From assembly GCF_947493865.1 (NCBI RefSeq), contig NZ_CANLTC010000008.1:1-64000 (forward strand): a stretch of DNA of 64,000 nucleotides, given 5' to 3'. Position numbers and translations under genes: made by a program. The notes below the pieces were generated by a model. The model was not told the origin of the DNA. It made no database searches and saw only the letters and a program-made list of their open reading frames with translations. This DNA is from an uncultured Halomonas sp. Its GTDB lineage: Bacteria > Pseudomonadota > Gammaproteobacteria > Pseudomonadales > Halomonadaceae. Shown here piece after piece: positions 19,515 through 31,300 of this stretch; positions within the stretch are counted from its first letter, which is position 1; every line of letters starts with the position of its first letter.

Positions 19515-20659
19515 GCCGCCCACGCCTCTTGTTGTCCTGTGCTGCGAATCACGCCACCGCCCAGGCAAATGTCGCCCGCATAGAGCACCAGCGATTGTCC
19601 CGGTGTCACTGCCCATTGGGGCGCATCGAATATCACCTCGACCCCGCCGTCGGCTCGCGGGCGCAGATGACAGGGCTCGTCTGTCTGGCGGTAGCGGGTC
19701 TTGGCGCTCAAGGCCAACGCGCCTGTCGCCAGCATGTTTTTATCCGGCGGAGTGCCGGCAATCCAGTCCATCGCTTCAGTGGTCAGCGTGTTGGTGTAGA
19801 GCAGGGGATGATGCTTGCCCTGCACCACGATCAGCACGTTGCGCTCGAGATCCTTGGCCGCCACGTACCAGGGGGCGTCGGGGTAGTTGGCCAGGCCGCC
19901 GATACCCAACCCCTGGCGTTGACCCAGGGTGTAGTACATCAAGCCAAGATGCTCGCCGATGTCGTCTCCTTCCGCTGTTTCGATACGCCCCGGTTGGGCG
20001 GGCAGATACTGCTGGAGGAAGTCGCGAAAACGACGCTCGCCGATAAAGCAGATGCCGGTGGAATCCTTCTTTCTAGCCGTGACCAGCCCATGGCGTTCGG
20101 CAAGTTCGCGTACCCGGGGTTTTTCCAGTTCGCCCACTGGAAACAGGGTGCGGGCGATCGCTGCCTCTGGCACCGCGTGCAGGAAATAGCTCTGATCCTT
20201 GTTGGCATCGAGCCCCTTGAGCAGTCGGGGCCGGCCATCACGCTCGCCGCGACGCACGTAGTGGCCGGTGGCAATCATTTCAGCGCCAAGCATTTCGGCG
20301 TACTCGAGAAAGACCTTGAACTTGATTTCCCGGTTGCACAGGATGTCCGGGTTCGGCGTTCTTCCGGCGCGGTACTCTTCAAGAAAATGCTCGAAGACGT
20401 TGTCCCAGTACTCTGCTGCGAAATTGGCGGTATGCAGCTTGATGCCGAGCGTATCGCACACGGCTTGTGCATCCGCCAGATCCGCCTTGGCGGTGCAGTA
20501 GTCGGTGCCGTCGTCCTCGTCCCAGTTCTTCATGAACAGGCCTTCGACCTGGTAGCCCTGTTCCAGCAGCAGCAGCGCAGACACGGAGGAGTCGACGCCG
20601 CCGGACATGCCGACGATGACCTTTCCTGGCGTGGTGCAAGACCCTGTGACTTCAGACAT
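19511..20659 (-). CDS. mnmA: tRNA-specific 2-thiouridylase
   Basis: Puts sulfur on uridine 34 of tRNA-Lys, -Glu and -Gln. The ATP-binding PP-loop SGGVDSS is at residues 19-25. The two catalytic cysteines are visible in the motifs [14 protein letters not shown] and [12 protein letters not shown]. At 382 residues it is of usual length. It lies in a minus-strand run rluE-nudJ-mnmA-hflD, the same order as in E. coli. The tRNA-Glu(TTC) species it would modify is encoded twice in this window (62051 and 62339). Confidence 0.96.
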   Translation of the reverse strand: MSEVTGSCTTPGKVIVGMSGGVDSSVSALLLLEQGYQVEGLFMKNWDEDDGTDYCTAKADLADAQAVCDTLGIKLHTANFAAEYWDNVFEHFLEEYRAGRTPNPDILCNREIKFKVFLEYAEMLGAEMIATGHYVRRGERDGRPRLLKGLDANKDQSYFLHAVPEAAIARTLFPVGELEKPRVRELAERHGLVTARKKDSTGICFIGERRFRDFLQQYLPAQPGRIETAEGDDIGEHLGLMYYTLGQRQGLGIGGLANYPDAPWYVAAKDLERNVLIVVQGKHHPLLYTNTLTTEAMDWIAGTPPDKNMLATGALALSAKTRYRQTDEPCHLRPRADGGVEVIFDAPQWAVTPGQSLVLYAGDICLGGGVIRSTGQQEAWAA

Positions 20660-20734
20660 GGACGCGCTCGACTGAGAAGTGTGAGAATTTGATTGCGCGA
20701 AAGTATACCTGAAATCGGCCTGGGGCTTCGAGGG

Positions 20735-21184
20735 TCACCGCTCGTGGATGATGTCGAGGGGATAAACCCTTCCCCCGCGCAGATCCCACAGGCGTTTCAT
20801 GACCAGCGGGCTGCGCAGACGGCCGGCACGGTTCAGGTCGTCGATTTCATCCAGGGTCAGCCAGTGCGCCGCAAGGATGCCCGTATCCAGCGGGTTGCCG
20901 AGTCGGGCCAAGGGTAGACCCACGAAGCCATGGCTGTGAAAGACCAGGCCCTCCTTGGTCGTATGGATATAAAGCCCCAGGTAGTCGGTGATGGCTACCT
21001 GCCAGGCGGCCTCCTCGCGAGTTTCGCGAACCGCCGCTTCCGTCAGGCGTTCTCCTTGCTCCAGATGGCCGGCGGGCTGGTTGAACAGGCTGAAGGGGCC
21101 GCCGCGATCTTCCTCTACCATCAAGTAGCGCCCGCTGCGCTCGATGACCGAGGCGACGACAACCCGGGGCGTCCAGCGTTTCAT
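20735..21184 (-). CDS. nudJ: NUDIX hydrolase, NudJ-type phosphatase
   Basis: A 149-residue Nudix enzyme that hydrolyses nucleoside di-/triphosphates; E. coli NudJ also acts on the thiamine precursor HMP-PP. The Nudix box G-x5-E-x7-R-E-x2-E-E is visible from GHLEQGERLTEAAVRETREEA. An AAGGAG ribosome-binding site supports the start at 21184, and it overlaps rluE by 4 bp. The rluE-nudJ-mnmA order matches E. coli, which supports the symbol. Confidence 0.9.
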   Translation of the reverse strand: MKRWTPRVVVASVIERSGRYLMVEEDRGGPFSLFNQPAGHLEQGERLTEAAVRETREEAAWQVAITDYLGLYIHTTKEGLVFHSHGFVGLPLARLGNPLDTGILAAHWLTLDEIDDLNRAGRLRSPLVMKRLWDLRGGRVYPLDIIHER

Positions 21185-21810
21185 GAGCGTCTCCTTGAGG
21201 CTCTGGGGGGCGTGGAGCGTCGCTTCATCGGAGCATGCAGTGTCTCGCTGCGCCATTGACCCGGCGCCAGTCCGGATAGCTGCCAAGGGCCGATGGCGGT
21301 GCGGATCAGGCGCAGCGTAGGGTGGCCAATATGCGCCGTCATGCGCCGCACCTGACGGTTGCGCCCTTCGCTGATGACTATTTCCAGCCAGCTCGAGCGA
21401 TCTCCAGCACGCTCACGGATCGGCGGCTGTCGCGGGGCGACGCTGGGATCGATCAAACGCCGGACGCGGGCCGGGCGGGTCATGCCGTCCTTCAGCGTCA
21501 CCCCCTTGCGCAGGGCGGCTATGGCTGTGTCGCTGGGCTCGCCTTCGACCTGCACCCAGTAGGTCTTGGGCTGCTTGTGCCTGGGATCGCTGATGCGATG
21601 AATCAGTTCGCCGTCATTCGTGAGCAGCAATAGCCCCTCGGAGTCATAGTCGAGCCGGCCCGCGGCATAAATACCGGGTACATCGATGACATCCTTCAAC
21701 GTGGCGCGCCCCTGGTCATCGGTAAACTGGGAAAGCATTCGATAAGGCTTGTGAAGTAGATAGAGTGTGCTCACGGGTCTTGGCGATCTCCGCCTAAAGA
21801 TTGTCGACAT
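21181..21810 (-). CDS. rluE: 23S rRNA pseudouridine(2457) synthase
   Basis: A pseudouridine synthase of the RsuA/RluE group, 209 residues. The catalytic aspartate lies in [18 protein letters not shown], and the closing motif is [21 protein letters not shown]. Like E. coli RluE it lacks an N-terminal S4 domain. The start is uncertain: ATG 21810 has no good ribosome-binding site, and GTG 21774 (12 codons later) is an alternative. The C-terminus is arginine-rich, as expected for rRNA contact. It is divergent from icd. Confidence 0.92.
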   Translation of the reverse strand: MSTIFRRRSPRPVSTLYLLHKPYRMLSQFTDDQGRATLKDVIDVPGIYAAGRLDYDSEGLLLLTNDGELIHRISDPRHKQPKTYWVQVEGEPSDTAIAALRKGVTLKDGMTRPARVRRLIDPSVAPRQPPIRERAGDRSSWLEIVISEGRNRQVRRMTAHIGHPTLRLIRTAIGPWQLSGLAPGQWRSETLHAPMKRRSTPPRASRRRS

Positions 21811-21891
21811 CTAGGAGGGCAAAGCCTACTCCGGGTCCCTGGGGCGATGCTATACTGCCGGCTCTACCGATTACAGCACAGGGAGTCATCA

Positions 21892-23148
21892 ATGGGATTC
21901 CAGAAAATTGTCGTTCCTGAGGGCGGCGAAAAGATCACCGTCAACGCCGACGATACCTTGAACGTCCCCAACGAGCCGGTCATTCCGTTCATCGAAGGCG
22001 ATGGCATCGGGGCCGATGTCACCCCGGCCATGAAGATCGCCATCGACGCGGCGGTCCAGAAAGCCTACAACGGCGAGCGCAAGATTCACTGGATGGAAGT
22101 CTACGCCGGTGAAAAGGCGACTCAGGTCTACGATGCGGATACCTGGCTTCCCGAAGAAACCCTGGAAGCGGTCAAGGACTACGTCATCTCCATCAAGGGG
22201 CCGCTCACCACGCCGGTTGGCGGTGGCATTCGGTCGTTAAACGTAGCGCTGCGTCAGAAGCTCGATCTATATGTCTGCCTGCGTCCGGTGCGCTGGTTCG
22301 AGGGTGTGCCCAGTCCGGTCAAGGGACCCAAGGACGTGGACATGGTCATCTTCCGCGAGAACTCCGAGGACATCTACGCCGGCATCGAGTGGAAGGCGGG
22401 TTCCGCGGAAGCCGAGAAGGTGATCAAGTTCCTGCGCGAGGAGATGGGTGTCACCAACATTCGCTTCCCGGAGATGTGCGGCATCGGCGTCAAGCCGGTT
22501 TCCGAGGAAGGCACCAAGCGTCTCGTGCGTCAGGCTCTGCAGTACACCATCGATAACGATCGGGAATCCCTGACCTTCGTGCACAAAGGCAACATCATGA
22601 AGTTCACGGAAGGCGCCTTCAAGGACTGGGGTTACCAGCTCGCCAAGGAAGAGTTCGGTGCAGAGCCACTCGATGGCGGCCCCTGGATGACCTTGAAGAA
22701 CCCCAACACCGGCAAGGAAATCGTCATCAAGGACGTCATTGCCGACGCCATGCTGCAGCAGATTCTGCTGCGTCCGGCGGAATATGACGTCATCGCGACC
22801 TTGAACCTGAACGGCGATTATCTGTCCGACGCTCTGGCGGCGGAAGTCGGCGGTATCGGTATCGCGCCCGGCGCCAACCTGTCCGACTCGGTGGCCATGT
22901 TCGAAGCGACTCACGGCACCGCGCCCAAGTATGCCGGCCAGGACAAGGTCAATCCTGGCTCGTTGATCCTCTCGGCGGAGATGATGCTGCGCCACATGGG
23001 CTGGGTCGAAGCCGCGGATCTGGTGGTCAAGGGCATGGAGAAAGCCATCGCCAAGGGCGAGGTCACCTATGACTTCCATCGCGTGATGGAAAAGGCCGTT
23101 TTGCTCAAATGCTCTGAATTTGGCCAGGCGGTTGCCGATAACATGTAA
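21892..23148 (+). CDS. icd: NADP-dependent isocitrate dehydrogenase
   Basis: TCA-cycle enzyme converting isocitrate to 2-oxoglutarate with NADPH production. The 418 residues are close to the E. coli enzyme. The substrate-binding, phosphorylatable serine motif [12 protein letters not shown] is conserved, as is the signature [18 protein letters not shown] placed the start at 21892, after a clear AGGGAG site; the open frame to 21847 runs through a likely -10 sequence (TATACT, 21851-21856). The serine motif suggests it could be switched by an AceK kinase, but no aceK is in the window. It competes with isocitrate lyase (13521). Confidence 0.96.
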   Translation: MGFQKIVVPEGGEKITVNADDTLNVPNEPVIPFIEGDGIGADVTPAMKIAIDAAVQKAYNGERKIHWMEVYAGEKATQVYDADTWLPEETLEAVKDYVISIKGPLTTPVGGGIRSLNVALRQKLDLYVCLRPVRWFEGVPSPVKGPKDVDMVIFRENSEDIYAGIEWKAGSAEAEKVIKFLREEMGVTNIRFPEMCGIGVKPVSEEGTKRLVRQALQYTIDNDRESLTFVHKGNIMKFTEGAFKDWGYQLAKEEFGAEPLDGGPWMTLKNPNTGKEIVIKDVIADAMLQQILLRPAEYDVIATLNLNGDYLSDALAAEVGGIGIAPGANLSDSVAMFEATHGTAPKYAGQDKVNPGSLILSAEMMLRHMGWVEAADLVVKGMEKAIAKGEVTYDFHRVMEKAVLLKCSEFGQAVADNM

Positions 23149-23167
23149 TACTCACGTTGAAACGCGG

Positions 23168-23198
23168 CCCCCGTTCGCATCGCGTGCGGGGGTTTTTT
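23168..23198 (+). terminator. terminator of icd
   Basis: Six C/G pairs (23168-23173 with 23187-23192) close a loop and are followed directly by six T bases. It begins 19 bases after the icd stop codon. Confidence 0.88.
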
Positions 23199-23320
23199 CG
23201 TTCTTACCCTTGCAAGGTCGACCTAACGGACGCATCTTTTGAGTGAACCCCGAGTGCTTGTCTACGTCTAATCAACGACATTAATTGCACCTCGGCTTGT
23301 ATTGATGGATTTAGCCTCTT

Positions 23321-23716
23321 ATGTTCAATAGTGATGAGAGTGAGAGATTGTCGATGGCTTCCGCGGCAATACCTTTCCGGGTAGGGATGACGCGTCCTCC
23401 GGGTACGCAAGACGATACGGAAGGTTATGTATCGGTTAGCCCGGCGGATCCAGAGCTGGATAAACCGCCGCGCTACAAGGTGATCTTGCATAACGACGAT
23501 TTTACGCCCATGGAGTTCGTGGTTGAGGTATTGCAAACGTTTTTCTACATGGATAGCGAGAAGGCCGTGCAGATCATGCTGGCGGTGCATACCCAAGGCA
23601 AGGCGACCTGCGGCATCTTCACGCGTGACATTGCCGAGACCAAGAGCCATCTGGTCAACGACTACGCGCGAGAATGCCAACATCCATTACTGTGTGATAT
23701 CGACAGGGCCGACTGA
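23321..23716 (+). CDS. clpS: ATP-dependent Clp protease adaptor
   Basis: A small adaptor that binds N-degron substrates and delivers them to ClpAP. The core from about residue 48 is well conserved ([45 protein letters not shown]); the NDD-TPMEFV segment forms the N-end-residue pocket. At 131 residues it has a longer N-terminal extension than E. coli ClpS (106). The start is therefore uncertain, and ATG 23354 is an alternative. clpA follows 98 bases downstream. The linked aat and bpt genes make the substrates it recognises. Confidence 0.93.
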   Translation: MFNSDESERLSMASAAIPFRVGMTRPPGTQDDTEGYVSVSPADPELDKPPRYKVILHNDDFTPMEFVVEVLQTFFYMDSEKAVQIMLAVHTQGKATCGIFTRDIAETKSHLVNDYARECQHPLLCDIDRAD

Positions 23717-23814
23717 CACTTGGCAACGTGCCGGTCATAGGGGTTGCCAAATACCCCAATGTGCCCGATTGTGAAAGTGCCGACGATGCCCGACGCGGCG
23801 AAAAGGGGACTGCC

Positions 23815-26079
23815 ATGCTGAGCAAAGAACTTGAATTAACCCTTAATACGGCCTTCACGGTGGCGCGCTCAAAGCGTCATGAATTCATGACCGTTGAGCA
23901 CCTGCTGTTGGCCCTATTGGACAACGCCTCCGCGGCGGATGTACTGCGTGCCTGCGGAGCCAACCTGGACAAGTTGCGCTCGGATCTGCAGGACTTCATC
24001 AATTCCACTACGCCACTGATTCCCGAAGGGCAGGATGATCGCGAGACTCAGCCGACTCTCGGCTTTCAACGTGTACTCCAGCGCGCGGTGTTTCATGTCC
24101 AATCTTCCGGCAAGAGTGAAGTGACCGGCGCCAACGTGCTGGTGGCGATCTTCTCCGAGCAGGAGAGTCAGGCCGTCTACTTCCTCAAGCAGCAGAACGT
24201 GGCCCGCGTGGATGCCGTCAACTACATCGCGCATGGCATTTCCAAGGTGGCGGGGCACGGTCAGCCCTCCTCGCCCTCCCAGGATGCCGAGGAGGGTGAG
24301 GAAGGTATGAGCGAAGGCAATACGCACCCACTGACCGGTTATGCAACCAACCTCAACGAGCAGGCCCGCCTGGGCAAGATTGATCCCTTGATCGGGCGCG
24401 ATCACGAGCTCGAGCGCACGGTGCAGATTCTGGCCCGGCGGCGCAAGAACAATCCCTTGCTGGTCGGTGAGGCCGGTGTCGGCAAGACCGCCATCGCCGA
24501 GGGGCTGGCCAAGCGCATCGTCGAGGAAGACGTGCCGGACGTGATCAGCGATGCGGTGGTCTACTCCCTGGATATGGGCGCCTTGCTGGCGGGCACCAAG
24601 TATCGTGGCGATTTCGAGAAGCGCCTGAAGAGCCTGTTGGCGGAACTCAAGAAGCAGCCCAATTCGATCCTGTTCATCGACGAGATTCACACGGTGATCG
24701 GTGCCGGGGCGGCATCCGGCGGTGTGATGGACGCCTCGAATCTGCTCAAGCCGCTGCTCTCTTCCGGGGAATTGCGCTGTATCGGCTCGACCACCTTCCA
24801 GGAATTTCGCGGCATCTTCGAAAAGGATCGCGCCCTGGCACGGCGTTTCCAGAAGGTCGATGTGGTGGAACCCTCCGTCGAGGACACCATCCGCATCCTC
24901 AAGGGATTGCGCGGGCGTTTCGAGGAGCATCACCAGCTCAAGTATACCGATGCCGCCCTGGACAGCGCCGTGCGCCTGGCGGATCGCTACATCAACGATC
25001 GCCACCTGCCGGACAAGGCCATCGACGTGATCGACGAGGCGGGCGCCCATCAGCGGCTATTGCCGATCGAGATGCGAGTGCCCACCATCGATGTCGAGCA
25101 GGTCGAGGCGATCGTGGCGTCGATCGCGCGGATTCCGCCGAAGAGCGTGTCCAGTTCCGATCGCAAGCTGCTGGGCAACCTGGAGCGGGATCTCAAGATG
25201 CTGGTGTTTGGTCAGGACGAAGCCATTCAGGGGTTGTCTGCCGCCATCAAGCTGTCCCGCGCGGGTCTCAAGGCGCCGGACAAGCCCGTGGGCAGTTTCC
25301 TGTTCGCAGGTCCTACCGGGGTGGGCAAGACCGAAGTGGCGCGGCAGCTTGCGCTGCTGATGGGCATTGAACTCGTGCGCTTCGACATGTCCGAGTACAT
25401 GGAGCGGCATACGGTTTCACGCCTGATCGGCGCGCCTCCGGGCTATGTCGGCTACGATCAGGGCGGTTTGCTGACCGAGGCGATCACCAAGCAGCCGCAC
25501 TGTGTGCTGCTGCTCGACGAGATCGAAAAGGCGCACCCCGAGGTCTTCAACCTACTGCTGCAAGTCATGGATCATGGCCGGTTGACGGACAACAACGGGC
25601 GGGAAGCGGATTTCCGTCATGTCATCGTGATCATGACCTCGAATGCCGGCGCTGAGCAGCTTTCAAGGCGCTCCATCGGTTTCCAGTCTCAGGACCACTC
25701 AAGCGACGGCATGGAGATCATCCGCAAGACCTTTACGCCGGAGTTCCGCAACCGTCTGGATGGCATCATTCAGTTCCATGCTCTGGATCCGTCCGTCGTG
25801 CGCAACGTCGTCGACAAGTTCCTGGTCGAACTTCAGGCGCAACTGGACGAGAAGCGGGTACAGCTCGATGTGGATGAGCAGGCTCGCGCCTGGCTGGCGG
25901 AGAAAGGCTACGATCCGGAAATGGGGGCACGTCCCATGGCGCGGGTGCTTCAGGAAAAACTGAAGAAGCCGTTGGCGGAGATGATCCTGTTCGGCGAGCT
26001 GGCGGAGAACGGCGGGGTGGTTCACGTCACCGTGGACGGTGACGAGCTGCATCTGGAGACGGAGGCAGAGCTGGCCTGA
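23815..26079 (+). CDS. clpA: ATP-dependent Clp protease ATP-binding subunit
   Basis: AAA+ unfoldase that feeds substrates into ClpP. It has 754 residues: an N-terminal double Clp repeat (about 1-145, where ClpS docks), then two AAA+ modules with Walker A motifs GEAGVGKT (~218) and GPTGVGKTE (~499), and a C-terminal ClpB-D2-type small domain. I set the start at 23815, where family homology begins after an AAAAGGGG site; the open frame to 23728 is unlikely. clpP is not in the window. The gene ends at a terminator shared with the infA side. Confidence 0.96.
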   Translation: MLSKELELTLNTAFTVARSKRHEFMTVEHLLLALLDNASAADVLRACGANLDKLRSDLQDFINSTTPLIPEGQDDRETQPTLGFQRVLQRAVFHVQSSGKSEVTGANVLVAIFSEQESQAVYFLKQQNVARVDAVNYIAHGISKVAGHGQPSSPSQDAEEGEEGMSEGNTHPLTGYATNLNEQARLGKIDPLIGRDHELERTVQILARRRKNNPLLVGEAGVGKTAIAEGLAKRIVEEDVPDVISDAVVYSLDMGALLAGTKYRGDFEKRLKSLLAELKKQPNSILFIDEIHTVIGAGAASGGVMDASNLLKPLLSSGELRCIGSTTFQEFRGIFEKDRALARRFQKVDVVEPSVEDTIRILKGLRGRFEEHHQLKYTDAALDSAVRLADRYINDRHLPDKAIDVIDEAGAHQRLLPIEMRVPTIDVEQVEAIVASIARIPPKSVSSSDRKLLGNLERDLKMLVFGQDEAIQGLSAAIKLSRAGLKAPDKPVGSFLFAGPTGVGKTEVARQLALLMGIELVRFDMSEYMERHTVSRLIGAPPGYVGYDQGGLLTEAITKQPHCVLLLDEIEKAHPEVFNLLLQVMDHGRLTDNNGREADFRHVIVIMTSNAGAEQLSRRSIGFQSQDHSSDGMEIIRKTFTPEFRNRLDGIIQFHALDPSVVRNVVDKFLVELQAQLDEKRVQLDVDEQARAWLAEKGYDPEMGARPMARVLQEKLKKPLAEMILFGELAENGGVVHVTVDGDELHLETEAELA

Positions 26080-26165
26080 CCTGCATGTAACGCGATGATT
26101 GGCCAAGTGGCCTGTGCGGGATGCCGTACAGGTCACGAAGGCGATATAAAGCAGTGATAGTGAAG

Positions 26166-26196
26166 CGCTCTATCGTCATCGATAGGGCGTTTTTTT
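26166..26196 (+). terminator. terminator of clpA
   Basis: A 10-bp stem (26166-26175 with 26180-26189, one G-T pair) with a TCAT loop is followed by seven T bases. It lies between convergent clpA and infA, and the T tract serves clpA. Confidence 0.9.
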
Positions 26197-26285
26197 ATGG
26201 TTTTACAGGCAGGAGTCTCGTTCGGGGCATTTTCATGAACCGATTCGACGTCGAGAAGCGAGAGTGGCTACTTGCCAGACAAGGA

Positions 26286-26504
26286 CTAGCGAGAGCGATA
26301 TACGATACGCCCCTTGGATAGATCGTAGGGCGTCAGCTCTACCTTGACCTTGTCGCCGGTCAGGATGCGGATATAGTTCTTGCGCATCTTTCCAGAAATA
26401 TGCGCCGTTACCACGTGGCCATTCTCCAGCTCGACGCGAAACATGGTGTTAGGCAGGGTGTCGACCACGACACCTTCCATTTCAATATGGTCTTCTCTTG
26501 CCAT
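26286..26504 (-). CDS. infA: translation initiation factor IF-1
   Basis: A 72-residue OB-fold protein that binds the ribosomal A site during initiation. The sequence is highly conserved ([39 protein letters not shown]). It lies downstream of bpt and aat on the same strand, as in Pseudomonas and many gammaproteobacteria, where infA often carries its own promoter. The gap to bpt is 138 bases. Confidence 0.97.
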   Translation of the reverse strand: MAREDHIEMEGVVVDTLPNTMFRVELENGHVVTAHISGKMRKNYIRILTGDKVKVELTPYDLSKGRIVYRSR

Positions 26505-26642
26505 CTAGGCCTTTCCTCAGGTAGTAGTTCAAAGAGTCTTCTGCTGTAAATGATCAAAGCGGCCCATGGGCATGCCGTCTTTTCCGATCAAGATAGCCCG
26601 ATATTGTGCCGTATGCCGGGCGTCATGGCAAAAAAACACGGA

Positions 26643-27380
26643 TCATACGGGAATGGTCCGCCGCCATTGGCGTCCATTGAGAAATTCCAGCGGCTGGAAA
26701 GCGCGCTTGTAGTTCATCTTGGACGCTTCACGAATCCAGTAACCAAGATAGACATGAGGCAACCCACGCGACTGCGCCAGTTCGATCTGGCTGAGAACGG
26801 CAAAGGTGCCAAGGGAGCGACGTTCATGAATCTCGCCAGGATCGAAGAACGTATAAATGGCGGAAATACCATGGCTCAACTGGTCGATGGCCGCCACGGC
26901 CAATAGTTTTTCCCCGAGCCGGAATTCCAGCAGGCGTGCGTAGGGGTGCTTGAGAGTCAAGAAGGTGCGGTATTGCTCGTGGCTCGGTGGATACATATCG
27001 CCATCCGCATGGCGTGCACGAATGTAGCGTGCATAAAGCATGTAATGCTCCGGATCGAAGATCGCAGGACGCTCGCGGATGTCGAGATCCGCGTTGCGAT
27101 GCATCAATTTACGCTGAGTACGGCTGGGGGTGAAATCATCGACCGGGATGCGCACCGAGATACAGGCGCTGCAACCTTCGCAATGAGGCCGGTACAAGTG
27201 TCGACCACTGCGCCTGAAACCAAGGAGTGCCAGTGCATCATAGACCCCCTGACCTGGAGATTCCTGGGGGTCGAGAAACAGGGTGGTGGCCTCCCGCGCT
27301 GGCAAGTAGCTGCATTCGTGCGGGACGGTCAAAAAGAAGCGCAGATCCCGCTTGGGCTGAGGCGGAGCGCCACTGCTCAC
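26643..27380 (-). CDS. bpt: aspartate/glutamate leucyltransferase
   Basis: Bacterial protein transferase that attaches leucine to proteins starting with Asp or Glu, creating an N-degron. It resembles eukaryotic arginyltransferase (ATE). Visible are ECSYLPAREATTLFLDP, the cysteine cluster HCEGCSAC, and the C-terminal acyltransferase part (DPGEIHERRSLGTFAVLSQIEL, LGYWIREASKMNYK). GTG 27380 is favoured as the start because AGGAGG lies 7 bases upstream; this gives 245 residues. The longer frame to 27473 would overlap aat by about 90 bases. The aat stop is only a few bases upstream, so the two are coupled. Confidence 0.94.
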   Translation of the reverse strand: MSSGAPPQPKRDLRFFLTVPHECSYLPAREATTLFLDPQESPGQGVYDALALLGFRRSGRHLYRPHCEGCSACISVRIPVDDFTPSRTQRKLMHRNADLDIRERPAIFDPEHYMLYARYIRARHADGDMYPPSHEQYRTFLTLKHPYARLLEFRLGEKLLAVAAIDQLSHGISAIYTFFDPGEIHERRSLGTFAVLSQIELAQSRGLPHVYLGYWIREASKMNYKRAFQPLEFLNGRQWRRTIPV

Positions 27381-27384
27381 GATA

Positions 27385-28089
27385 TCATCCTCCTGTAATC
27401 TTCGACGAAGCGGCCTCTTTCCAGGCGGCTGTCGGTTGACATGTATACTGTTCAAGATAGTCGAGGAATTCATCTCGAGCGATGTCCCGGGCGCCGAGAC
27501 TGACCAGATGAGAGGTATGCATCTGGCAGTCGATCAGACCACCACCGCACGCTTCCAGGTGGCGTGCCAGATGAACCAGAGCGATCTTGGAGGCATCGCG
27601 CTCAGCGCTGAACATCGACTCACCGAAGAACATGCGGCCCAGGGCAACGCCATAAAGTCCACCCACCAGCCGTCGATCCTGCCAGACCTCGACGGAATGG
27701 GCATGGCCCAGGCGGTGTAGCCGGCGATAGGCATCCATCATGTTCGAGGTGATCCAGGTGCCTTCGACATCGGCTCGGGACGTGGCGCAGGCGTCTATGA
27801 CCGCATCGAATCCCCGGTCGAAGGTGGCGGTAAACCCCCCATTGCGCAAGCGCTTGGCCAGGCTGCGGCGAACGCGGATTTCGCCGGGAAACAAAACCAG
27901 ACGTGGATCGGGGCTCCACCAGAGGATGGGTTGATCCTGGGTATACCAGGGAAAAATGCCGTGGCGATAAGCGCTCATCAGCCATTCGGGCGTCAATTTT
28001 CCTCCGGCGGCGAGCAAACCGTTGGGTTCGTCAAGCGCATGACGTGGGTCTGGAAAACCCACACAATCAGGCATGAGCCAAGGCAGCAT
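27385..28089 (-). CDS. aat: leucyl/phenylalanyl-tRNA-protein transferase
   Basis: Adds Leu or Phe from charged tRNA to proteins with N-terminal Lys or Arg, marking them for ClpSAP. The 234-residue length is usual. Conserved blocks are [39 protein letters not shown], and [19 protein letters not shown]. It is the first gene of aat-bpt(-infA) on the minus strand, facing clpS-clpA and divergent from ftsK. Confidence 0.96.
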   Translation of the reverse strand: MLPWLMPDCVGFPDPRHALDEPNGLLAAGGKLTPEWLMSAYRHGIFPWYTQDQPILWWSPDPRLVLFPGEIRVRRSLAKRLRNGGFTATFDRGFDAVIDACATSRADVEGTWITSNMMDAYRRLHRLGHAHSVEVWQDRRLVGGLYGVALGRMFFGESMFSAERDASKIALVHLARHLEACGGGLIDCQMHTSHLVSLGARDIARDEFLDYLEQYTCQPTAAWKEAASSKITGG

Positions 28090-28324
28090 GGAAAAGTCAT
28101 TTTATTGGGGCGATAGGGTAGTCTGCCGTGTGCAAACGGTGATCTCAACGCTATTGAAGGCTATCGAGAGACTAGCGGCACTTTAGGGTCGGTTCTCCCC
28201 CTGTGCTGCGACGCTCAGGCTCGGTATGATATTGGCCTGGAAAAATTAATGTCCCTGCACGTTAGAGAGATGGTTCTTCCCTTTGAAGGCAAAAACGAGC
28301 GTGCAGGTTGAAGAGGGGCGTCAT

Positions 28325-31300
28325 TTGAGTGTCAAGAAGAAATCCATGAGTCGTCGGCAATCCACGGCTCAGGCCAAGGAAAAGGCGCGACGTTTCGGCT
28401 TGCGTCTGCAAGGCTCCACCCGGGAAGGGGTCGTCATCGTGTTGCTGGCCGCCTGTGTATTCCTGTTGCTGGCGCTGTTCAGCTACATGCCTCAGGATCC
28501 TGGTTGGTCTCAAAGTGGCCCTGAGCAGGATGTCGTCAATTGGATGGGGCGCATAGGCGCCTGGCTATCGGATGTCCTGTACTCCCTGTTCGGCGTCAGT
28601 GCCCTGTGGTGGCCGGGCATGCTCGGATTTGCCGCCTGGCGGCTGATGCGTCGCCGGGAAGTGCGTCTGGAGTGGGATGCCACCGCGTTGGCGGTCAGAG
28701 CCGGCGGATTCGTGCTCCTCCTGCTGGCCACCACCAGCCTGGGAGCACTGCATTTTTACAGTCCCGATGGCGAGCTTCCTTATTCCGCCGGCGGCATTCT
28801 GGGTGAAGGGCTGCGTGATGCACTGGTACCGTTGGTGGGTCTACGCGGCGCGACGCTGCTTTCCATTGCCTCTTTCCTATGTGGGTTTCCGCTTTTCAGT
28901 GGCTTGTCATGGCTCACGGTCATGGATGAGCTGGGAATGCGTGCCCAGCGGCTATTGCGTTGGCTGCGCAGCCAGTTTGGAGGGGCTCGGGAGCAATTGG
29001 CGCGTACTCGGGAAGCCCAGCAGGAACGCCGCGAAGCTCGGCAGGAAGAGAACCGCGATCAAGAAGGGCGGCAGCCTTCCGGTGCTGGCGATGAGTCCTC
29101 CTTCGATCAGGATGAAACATTACCCTGGTGGAGGCGCTGGTTGCCTTTGGGGCGGGGCAAGGAATCGAGCACGCATCTGGATCATTGGCAGACCGAGCCG
29201 GCGCTGGCCGGCGGTCAGCGGTTGGAGCCGCACTTCGATGCTCACCAGAATGCTCGGCAACAAGCCTCGTCGTTCGATGAACCAGGCATGCCCTTACGTG
29301 CTGAACGGGACACTAGTACGACGATTCCCTGGGAAGTGCCTGCCCGAACCCCCTCGGCCAAACAGCCGGGGGCTGCCTATACCGCGCAAGAAGCGCGTCT
29401 ACAGTCGGCCTTCAGTGCTGCGCCCACCCAGCAACCTACCCATCCGTCGGGCGCCGACAATGAGGCGAGGATTCCAGCCAGCTTGAGACGCCCTGTGCCA
29501 GCGGAGGCTTCCGAGCTTTCTGGCTCTACGTCGCCATCTTCAGCTACGCCGTCAACGACGTCGGATCAACAGACCTTGTCGCCGACTCCGCCGACTCAGG
29601 AAACGCCGCATCAACACGCCCGAGAGCAGCGAGCGTTTGCTTCATCCGTTTCGTCATCCGCTTCCGTGGCGCGTCAAGAGCCACCGGACATCAACTTGAA
29701 CGATTGGGATGAGAAGGAAGAAAAGGATGATTCGCCTCTTCTGACCTGGGGTGATGCAACGACAGCGGCCGTTCGAGAAACAGCTCAGGAAGGCGACGCC
29801 CAGGCTCAGGGTGATATCAACGCCCAGGAAGACATTCGGACGCATGAAGAGAATGGCCCAGGCCCGCAGATTGCCACTGCGGAACAAGCCCAAGCCGCCG
29901 CTGCCGACCCTCAGGGGCCGACCCTGTGGACGGTAGAGCACCTGCAGAGTCAGCGCCCCAACCTGGGCGATCTGTCTGACGAGCCGGATGGCGATTTGCC
30001 GTCGACGCGCCTGTTGACACCGCCGGATCCGGCAAAGCCTAACTACAGCCCTCAGCAACTCGCGGATATGGCGGAGCTGCTGGAGGCACGGCTACGGGAG
30101 TACGGTGTCAAGGCAGAAGTCGTCGAAACCTGGCCAGGGCCGGTCATCACGCGTTTCGAGATCAAGCCGGCAGCCGGAGTCAAGGTGTCCAAGATCAGCA
30201 ACCTGGCCAAGGATCTGGCCCGCTCGCTGATGGTCAAGAGCGTGCGGGTAGTGGAGGTGATTCCTGGTCGGCCCACAGTGGGTATCGAAATCCCCAACCC
30301 CAACCGGGCGATGATCCGCCTGAGCGAGGTCACGGATTCAGACGCCTTCCAGCAGCCCAGTTCGGCGCTGACTCTGGCACTGGGGCATGACATCGGTGGT
30401 GGGCCGGTGGTGGCCAACCTGGGCAAGATGCCGCATCTGCTGGTGGCCGGTACCACAGGCTCGGGCAAGTCGGTGGGCGTGAACGCCATGCTCATCTCGA
30501 TGCTGTTGAAGGCCACTCCGGCCGAGGTACGCATGATCATGGTGGATCCGAAGATGCTTGAACTGTCGGTTTACGACGGTATTCCGCATCTGCTGGCGCC
30601 GGTGGTCACGGACATGAAAGAGGCGGCCAACAGCCTGCGCTGGTGCGTGGCGGAGATGGAGCGTCGCTACAAGCTGATGGCGGCCATGGGGGTGCGCAAC
30701 ATCGCTGGCTTCAATGCCAAGCTCAATGAAGCGGAGCAGGCCGGTGCCCAGGTGGCGGATCCGCTATGGGAACCCCAGCCCTGGCAGATGCACGAGCAGC
30801 CGCCGGTGCTGGAAAAGCTGCCCTACATCGTCGTGGTAATCGACGAGTTTGCCGACATGTTCATGATTGTCGGCAAGAAGGTGGAGGAGCTGATTGCCCG
30901 GCTGGCGCAAAAGGCTCGTGCCGCCGGTATTCACCTTATCCTGGCCACCCAACGGCCTTCCGTGGATGTGGTCACGGGGCTGATCAAGGCCAATATCCCG
31001 ACTCGCATGGCGTTTCAGGTCTCCTCCAAGGTCGATTCACGCACGATTCTCGACCAGGGCGGCGCCGAAGCGCTGCTGGGTCATGGTGACATGCTCTATC
31101 TGCCGGCTGGTTCCGGCATGCCGACTCGCGTCCATGGCGCCTTTGTCGATGATGACGAGGTTCACCGTGTCGTCGAGGACTGGAAGCGTCGCGGCGAACC
31201 GGAATACATCGAGGAGATCCTGACCGGTGGCGTCAATGCCGAAGCCCTGGCCGGGCTCGAAGCGGAAGGTGGCGATGGCGACGATGCAGAGCAGGACGCT

